Of a DNA stretch of 10,971 nt, positions 6,723-10,971 are shown one piece after another. The notes below the pieces were generated by a model that made no database searches, was not told the DNA's origin, and saw nothing but the letters and a program-made list of their open reading frames with translations. The position numbers were made by a program, and so were the translations under genes. Origin of the DNA: JAASSS01 sp021767745 (GTDB lineage: Bacteria > Pseudomonadota > Gammaproteobacteria > UBA5335); contig JAXHVN010000014.1 in the NCBI GenBank assembly GCA_034189165.1, positions 1 to 10,971 of the forward strand. Reading direction: 5' to 3'. Every line of letters begins with the position of its first letter. The stretch's first letter is position 1.

Positions 6723-6785
6723 TCGGCAGGCGCTCACGGGGCCGGCGCAGCGCCCGGACGCTACCGCCGCCGCCCTTCGAGCCGC

Positions 6786-6801
6786 TGGCCCGTTTCCTGC
6801 A
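6786..6801 (+). promoter_or_regulatory. Sigma-54 (RpoN) -24/-12 promoter candidate for the sensor kinase gene
   Basis: TGGCCCGTTTCCTGCA matches TGGCAC-N5-TTGCA with the invariant GG and GC exactly 10 nt apart. Mismatches are one in the -24 block (A to C) and one in the -12 block (T to C); the flanking C before TGG and the G after it also fit the extended consensus. Transcription would start near 6812, leaving a leader of about 34 nt before the ATG at 6846. Sigma-54 promoters commonly drive nitrogen-assimilation genes, which suits the neighbours. An enhancer-binding activator would be required. Confidence 0.55.
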
Positions 6802-6845
6802 GACGAGTGCAACGCCAGACGGGACGGCGGCCGCGGTGAGGCGAA

Positions 6846-9800
6846 ATGCCGCTAGAAATCGTCAATGCCCGGCGTGAGTACAACGCGTGGGTCGCCAACG
6901 AAATGGTCGAGGACTACGCCCTGCGATTCGCGCCCAGGGCGTTCCGCAAGTGGTCGGCATTTCGCGTCGCGAACACTGCGCTGGGCTCGATCTCCTTCCT
7001 GGCGCTGGAGGCGATCGGCGGCACGCTGGTCATCGCCTACGGCTTCACCAACGCGTTCTGGGCGATGACGGTCGTCAGCCTCATCATCTTTCTGACCGGC
7101 CTGCCGATCAGCTACTACGCCGCCCAGCACAACATCGACATCGACCTGCTCACCCGCGGCGCGGGTTTCGGCTACATCGGGTCCACGGTCACCTCGCTGA
7201 TCTACGCGTCGTTCACCTTCATCTTCTTTGCGCTGGAAGCGGCGATCATGGCGCTGGCGCTGGTGATGTACTTCGACACGCCACTGTGGGTCGCCTATCT
7301 GCTGAGCACGCTGGTGATCATTCCGCTGGTGATGTTCGGCGTCACCTGGATCAGCCGCCTGCAACTGGTGACGCAGCCGCTGTGGCTGCTGTTGCTGTTC
7401 CTGCCCTATCTCGCCGTGACCTACCAGCACCCCGGCATCCTGAGCGATCTGGTCAGCTTTCGCGGCAGCGCCGAAAACGGCGACCGATTCGATCCGCTCC
7501 TGTTCGGCGCCGCCAGCAGCGTCGCCTTCGCGCTGATTGCGCAGATCGGTGAGCAGGCAGATTTCCTGCGTTTTCTGCCGGATCGCACGCCCCGCAACCG
7601 CCTCGGCTGGTGGACGGCCCTGCTGGCCGCTGGACCGGGATGGATCGTGCTGGGCTATGCCAAGCTGCTGGGCGGCGCGCTGCTGGCCTTTCTGGCGCTG
7701 CAGCATCAGATCCTGCCGGACAAGGCGGTGGAGCCGACACAGATGTATCTGGTGGTTTTTCAGTACGTGGTGCCCGATCCGGCCGATGCCCTGCTGCTCA
7801 CCATGATCTTCGTGCTGCTGTCGCAGGTGAAGATCAACGTCACCAACGCCTACGCCGGCTCGCTTGCCTGGTCGAACTTCTTCTCGCGGCTGACCCACAA
7901 CCACCCGGGCCGGATCGTCTGGCTGGTGCTGAATGTGCTCATCGCCCTATTGCTGATGACGCTCGGCGCCTTTGCAACGCTGGAAAACGTGCTTGGCCTG
8001 TACGCGAACGTCGCCGTCGCCTGGGTCGGGGCCCTGGTAGCCGACCTGGTCATCAACAAGCCGCTGGGGCTGAGCCCGAAGGGCGTGGAATTCCGGCGGG
8101 CCTATCTGCAGAACATCAATCCGGTGGGCGTCGGTGCCATGGCCACCGCCTCGGCGGTCTCGATGCTGGCCTACCTCGGCCTGTTCGGTGAACTGGGCCG
8201 GGCCGCCGCGGCCTACCTCGCCCTCGGCTGCGCGTTCGTGCTGGTGCCAGTGCTCGGCTGGCTCACGCAAGGCCGCTATTACCTCGCCCGCCGCACGGTG
8301 CCCGAACGGCCCTTCCTCACGCCGCAGGTGCGCTGCTGCGTCTGTCTGCGCGACTATGCGCGGGAGGATTCCGCCTTCTGCCCGGCCTATCAGGGGCCGA
8401 TCTGCTCGCTGTGCTGCACCCTGGATGCGCGCTGCGAGGACGCCTGCAAGATCGAGCCGGTGGCGGGCGAGGTGCCGGAGCACTGGCGGCATGGCCATAG
8501 GGCCCGGCTGGTGCGGCATCTGGGGGAGTATCTGTTCGTCTTCGGCGTGGCCGCGGGCCTGCTGGCCGTCCTGCTGCTGTTCGTATACCTGTCGGCCGAT
8601 GCGGGTGAGCGGGCGCTGCAGGAGGGCTTCGTGCGTCTGTATGCCGCCCTGCTCGCTGCGTTGGCGATGTTCTGCGGCTGGGTGGTGCTCAGCAATGAGA
8701 GTCGCCGCGCGGCGCAGCGGGAGTCGAATCAGCAGACCGAACTGCTCACGCGCGAGGCGGCCGAGCATCGGCTCACCGACGCCAAGCTGCAACGGGCGCG
8801 CGAGGCCGCAGAGGCGGCCAATCATGCGAAGAGCCGCTTCCTGGGCAGCATGAGTCACGAATTGCGCAGTCCGCTGAACAGTCTGCTCGGCTACGCCCAG
8901 CTGCTCGAGCGCATGCCGGATCTGCCGGCGGGCGCGGGGCGGGCGGCTGGCGTCATCCGCCACAGCGGCGAGCAGCTGCGCGTGTTGATCGATGACTTGC
9001 TGGACATTGCTCAGATCGAGGCCCGGCGGATCCGGCTGGCGCGGGCGCCGATCGAACTCGCCGTGCTGTTCGCCGGCCTGGAGAGCATGTTCGGGCCACA
9101 GGCCACGGAGCGCGGGCTCGCCTTCGGCATCCAGCTGGAGCCGGGACTGCCCGTGCGGGTGCAAGGGGATGAGCGTCGCATACGGCAGATACTCATCAAC
9201 CTGATCGGCAACGCCATCAAGTTCACGCCGGCCGGTGCGGTCCGGCTGCGCGTGCGCTATGCCAGCCAGGTCATGCACGTGGAGGTGCACGATACGGGCA
9301 TCGGCATCGGCAGGGCCGACATCGAGCGCATCTTCGAACCCTTCACGCGGGTGGCCGGTGCAGGTACCGGGGCGGGTCTGGGCTTGACCATCAGTCACAC
9401 GCTGGCGCAGCTGATGGGCGGCGAGCTGAGCGCAAGCAGTGAGCCGAACCGTGGCAGCGTCTTTCACCTGCGCCTGTTCCTGCCGACGGCGCCGCCGTTG
9501 CCCGCACGAACGGTTGCGTCGGGCATCTGCGGCTATCTCGGGCCGCGCCGCCGGATTCTCGTCGTCGACGATCTGCCGGCACAGCGGGATTGCCTCACGG
9601 CCCTGCTCGCGCCGCTGGGCTTCCTGCTGGAGTGTGCGCACGACGGGCCCGGCGCGATCGCCGCGGCCCAAGTGTGGCAGCCTGACGTGATCCTGCTGGA
9701 CATGGCCATGCCCGGCATGGACGGACGTACGGCGGCCGAACGGCTGCGAACGATCCATGGCTACAGTGGCGGCATCGTGCTGGTAACGGCCGATGGCGCC

Positions 9801-9908
9801 GCGGCCCGGGCGTCGGCCGGGACGATCGACGCCTGCCTGGTCAAGCCGGTGCAGCTGGCCGATCTGTTGGCTGTGCTGCAACGTCAACTGCAGCTGCGCT
9901 GGGTCTGA
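6846..9908 (+). CDS. NCS1 transporter-histidine kinase-receiver fusion (transporter-type hybrid sensor)
   Basis: This 1020-residue fusion begins with an NCS1/CodB-like permease region, about 38-473, with about 12 membrane helices; GGTLVIAYGF (58-67), LPISYYAAQHN (86-96) and LTRGAGFGYIGS (102-113) align with the first helices of that family. A Cys-rich module (497-534, nine Cys), two further helices (about 562-583 and 595-615) and a charged coiled coil (617-660) follow. The kinase core has an H-box MSHELRSPLNS with phospho-acceptor H671, N-box NLIGNAIKF (785-793), DTGIGI (816-821), EPF (831-833) and GAGLGL (842-847). A receiver (903-1017) has D908/D909, phospho-acceptor D952, T981 and K1000. 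Topology predicts a cytoplasmic Cys module and kinase. All catalytic motifs are present. The SD is GAGG, 4 nt before the ATG. By analogy with CbrA (SLC5 transporter fused to a kinase), it is probably a membrane receptor for a nitrogenous solute; whether it also transports is unknown. Confidence 0.88.
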   Translation: MPLEIVNARREYNAWVANEMVEDYALRFAPRAFRKWSAFRVANTALGSISFLALEAIGGTLVIAYGFTNAFWAMTVVSLIIFLTGLPISYYAAQHNIDIDLLTRGAGFGYIGSTVTSLIYASFTFIFFALEAAIMALALVMYFDTPLWVAYLLSTLVIIPLVMFGVTWISRLQLVTQPLWLLLLFLPYLAVTYQHPGILSDLVSFRGSAENGDRFDPLLFGAASSVAFALIAQIGEQADFLRFLPDRTPRNRLGWWTALLAAGPGWIVLGYAKLLGGALLAFLALQHQILPDKAVEPTQMYLVVFQYVVPDPADALLLTMIFVLLSQVKINVTNAYAGSLAWSNFFSRLTHNHPGRIVWLVLNVLIALLLMTLGAFATLENVLGLYANVAVAWVGALVADLVINKPLGLSPKGVEFRRAYLQNINPVGVGAMATASAVSMLAYLGLFGELGRAAAAYLALGCAFVLVPVLGWLTQGRYYLARRTVPERPFLTPQVRCCVCLRDYAREDSAFCPAYQGPICSLCCTLDARCEDACKIEPVAGEVPEHWRHGHRARLVRHLGEYLFVFGVAAGLLAVLLLFVYLSADAGERALQEGFVRLYAALLAALAMFCGWVVLSNESRRAAQRESNQQTELLTREAAEHRLTDAKLQRAREAAEAANHAKSRFLGSMSHELRSPLNSLLGYAQLLERMPDLPAGAGRAAGVIRHSGEQLRVLIDDLLDIAQIEARRIRLARAPIELAVLFAGLESMFGPQATERGLAFGIQLEPGLPVRVQGDERRIRQILINLIGNAIKFTPAGAVRLRVRYASQVMHVEVHDTGIGIGRADIERIFEPFTRVAGAGTGAGLGLTISHTLAQLMGGELSASSEPNRGSVFHLRLFLPTAPPLPARTVASGICGYLGPRRRILVVDDLPAQRDCLTALLAPLGFLLECAHDGPGAIAAAQVWQPDVILLDMAMPGMDGRTAAERLRTIHGYSGGIVLVTADGAAARASAGTIDACLVKPVQLADLLAVLQRQLQLRWV

Positions 9909-9910
9909 CG

Positions 9911-10843
9911 ATGCCGGCGCTCTCTGTCCAAACCGGTCACGGGCCTGCCTCGGCGCCGCAAGTGCGGGCGCTGGTGGTCGACGATGCGCCGGCGACTCGT
10001 GCCTATCTCGCCGACGTGCTGCTGCAGGGCGGCATCGACGCCCGCTGCGTCGCGGGCGGCGCCGAGGCACTCGAGGCCTGCGCGCGGGCTCTGCCCGATG
10101 TCGTGTTGCTCGACGCGCGCATGCCCGGTATCGACGGCTTCGAGGTGTGCCGGCGCCTGCAGCGGGAACCCCGCAGCCGCGACGTACCCATCCTGTTCAT
10201 GACCGGCCTAGGCGCGACGCGCGATGTGGTGCGAGGACTGCACGAGGGTGCGGCGGACTATCTCGTCAAGCCGGTGCCGGCGTCCGAGCTGCTGGCCCGC
10301 ATCGAGGTGCATGTGGCGCGGGCGCGCCGCTTGCGCCAGGCCAGTGAGGCGATGGGGCGGGGCGACGAGCCGGTGCTGGTGGTCGATGCCGACGCCGGCA
10401 TCGTCTGGCTCAGTGAACAGGCGCGGCTGCGTCTCGGCGCCGCTGGCGTGCTGAAGGATGATGTCGTGGCGGCGCAGCTGGTGGCGGCGTCCCGGGCGGC
10501 CGTGCACGCGGCACTGGCGATGCCGCCGGCCGACGGCATCGTGATGCTGGCGCCGAATTTGCAGACGCGGCTGCACCCGTACCCGCAGACCGGCGGTGCG
10601 GTGCTGCGTGTCTGTGCGCTGTCGGGTGAGCATCCGGCGCGCCAGCCTGCGGCACTGACGCCGCGCGAATGCCAGGTGCTCAGCTGGGTCGCGCGCGGCA
10701 AGAGCAATGCGCAGATCGGGACGCTGCTCGGCATCAGTCCGCGCACGGTGAACAAGCACCTCGACCATATCTACGTCAAGCTCGGCGTGGAGAGCCGTAC
10801 GGCGGCAGCGGCGATCGCCCTCACCCGGCGTGGCCCCGACTGA
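9911..10843 (+). CDS. LuxR/NarL-type response regulator with PAS-like middle region
   Basis: This 310-residue cytoplasmic transcription factor is the likely output partner of the upstream kinase. The receiver domain (about 19-136) has the acidic pair D24/D25, phospho-acceptor D68 in LLDARMPGIDG, switch T98 and K120 in YLVKP. A middle region (about 150-240) starts VLVVDADAGIVWLSEQARLRLG, which resembles the first strands of a PAS domain. The C-terminal LuxR helix-turn-helix (about 248-303) has LTPRECQVLSWVARGKSNAQ and SPRTVNKHLDHIYVKLGV. Ordinary NarL-family regulators are about 210-220 residues, so this one carries roughly 90 extra. The ATG at 9911 follows the kinase stop by 2 nt and has no clear SD, so translational coupling is likely. 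Candidate targets are the palindromic sites in 6557-6845 and hence the urt-fmd operon, by inference. Confidence 0.88.
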   Translation: MPALSVQTGHGPASAPQVRALVVDDAPATRAYLADVLLQGGIDARCVAGGAEALEACARALPDVVLLDARMPGIDGFEVCRRLQREPRSRDVPILFMTGLGATRDVVRGLHEGAADYLVKPVPASELLARIEVHVARARRLRQASEAMGRGDEPVLVVDADAGIVWLSEQARLRLGAAGVLKDDVVAAQLVAASRAAVHAALAMPPADGIVMLAPNLQTRLHPYPQTGGAVLRVCALSGEHPARQPAALTPRECQVLSWVARGKSNAQIGTLLGISPRTVNKHLDHIYVKLGVESRTAAAAIALTRRGPD

Positions 10844-10866
10844 GCAGGGCCGGGCGGGCGCGGCGG

Positions 10867-10971
10867 CTACCAGAATGGCGCCTCCTCATAGCCGAGGCGG
10901 GCGAAGTCCTCGGCGTAGAGCGTGCGCACCGCGGCGAGCGTATCGGCATCGTAGAGCGCGGCCAGGCGCTC
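10867..10971 (-). CDS. C-terminal fragment, sulfotransferase-like, cut by the window edge
   Basis: The minus strand is open from the window edge to a TAG at 10867-10869, giving 34 residues. The segment VRTLYAEDFARLGYEEAPFW resembles the C-terminal helix and end of sulfotransferase-family (Sulfotransfer_2-like) proteins, which often close with a Y-x-x-D-F-x-x-x-G-Y pattern. Codon use matches its neighbours. It converges with the response regulator gene, the two stops being 23 nt apart, and no clear terminator hairpin lies between them. The family call rests on a short motif and is tentative; that the frame is a real gene end is more secure. Confidence 0.5.
   Translation of the reverse strand, partial: ERLAALYDADTLAAVRTLYAEDFARLGYEEAPFW

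Noticed and set aside
7947..10070. 707-codon open frame on the minus strand
   Set aside because: It is antisense to the kinase fusion gene, with low-complexity Arg/Gln/His-rich translation and no recognisable domain.
10844..10866. Terminator between the response regulator gene and the converging gene end
   Set aside because: The short gap is G/C-rich but shows no convincing stem-loop and no T tract on either strand.
1..10971. tRNA, rRNA, CRISPR array, complete insertion sequence or phage gene
   Set aside because: Read through on both strands, no cloverleaf-like segment, regularly spaced repeats, transposase gene or terminal inverted repeat pair was apparent.

Overview
The window is GC-rich, densely coded DNA, most likely from a Pseudomonadota chromosome (beta- or gammaproteobacterial in style). 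I infer this from strong G/C bias at third codon positions, long spurious antisense reading frames, Shine-Dalgarno (SD)-led genes in a tight operon, and the gene families present. I cannot name a species.

Left and centre (about 126-6556, minus strand): one seven-gene nitrogen-acquisition operon, read right to left as urtA-urtB-urtC-urtD-urtE-fmdA-fmdB. The first five genes encode a complete branched-chain-amino-acid-type ABC importer of the urea/short-chain-amide group: periplasmic binding protein, two permeases and two ATPases. fmdA encodes a formamidase (formamide to ammonia plus formate) and fmdB a small zinc-ribbon protein. No urease gene lies in the window, so the local enzyme points to formamide or other short amides as much as to urea. 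Gaps are short (5-63 nt). The urtE-fmdA gap carries an unusual set of four alternating complementary 7-mers that could fold in competing ways.

Divergent control region (6557-6845): about 290 bp between urtA and the rightward genes. It holds a good sigma-54-type -24/-12 element facing right, a perfect TGGTGC-N6-GCACCA inverted repeat about 98 bp upstream of the predicted start of transcription, and a perfect TACGTC-N4-GACGTA palindrome abutting a weak sigma-70-like -35 facing urtA.

Right (6846-10843, plus strand): a two-gene signalling unit. The first gene encodes a 1020-residue fusion: a 12-helix NCS1 (purine/cytosine/allantoin-permease-like) transporter, a nine-cysteine module, two more membrane helices, a coiled coil, a histidine kinase and a receiver. 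The second, 2 nt downstream, encodes a LuxR-type response regulator with an extra PAS-like middle region. The simplest model is a transporter-shaped receptor that senses a nitrogenous small molecule and, through the LuxR regulator, controls the divergent urt-fmd operon; expression of the sensor itself may be under sigma-54/nitrogen control. This wiring is inference from gene order and sites.

Edges: bases 1-51 may hold the last codons of an unidentified rightward gene, in a locally AT-richer patch. Bases 10867-10971 hold the C-terminal end of a leftward gene resembling sulfotransferase C-termini. No tRNA, rRNA, CRISPR array or complete mobile element was seen.
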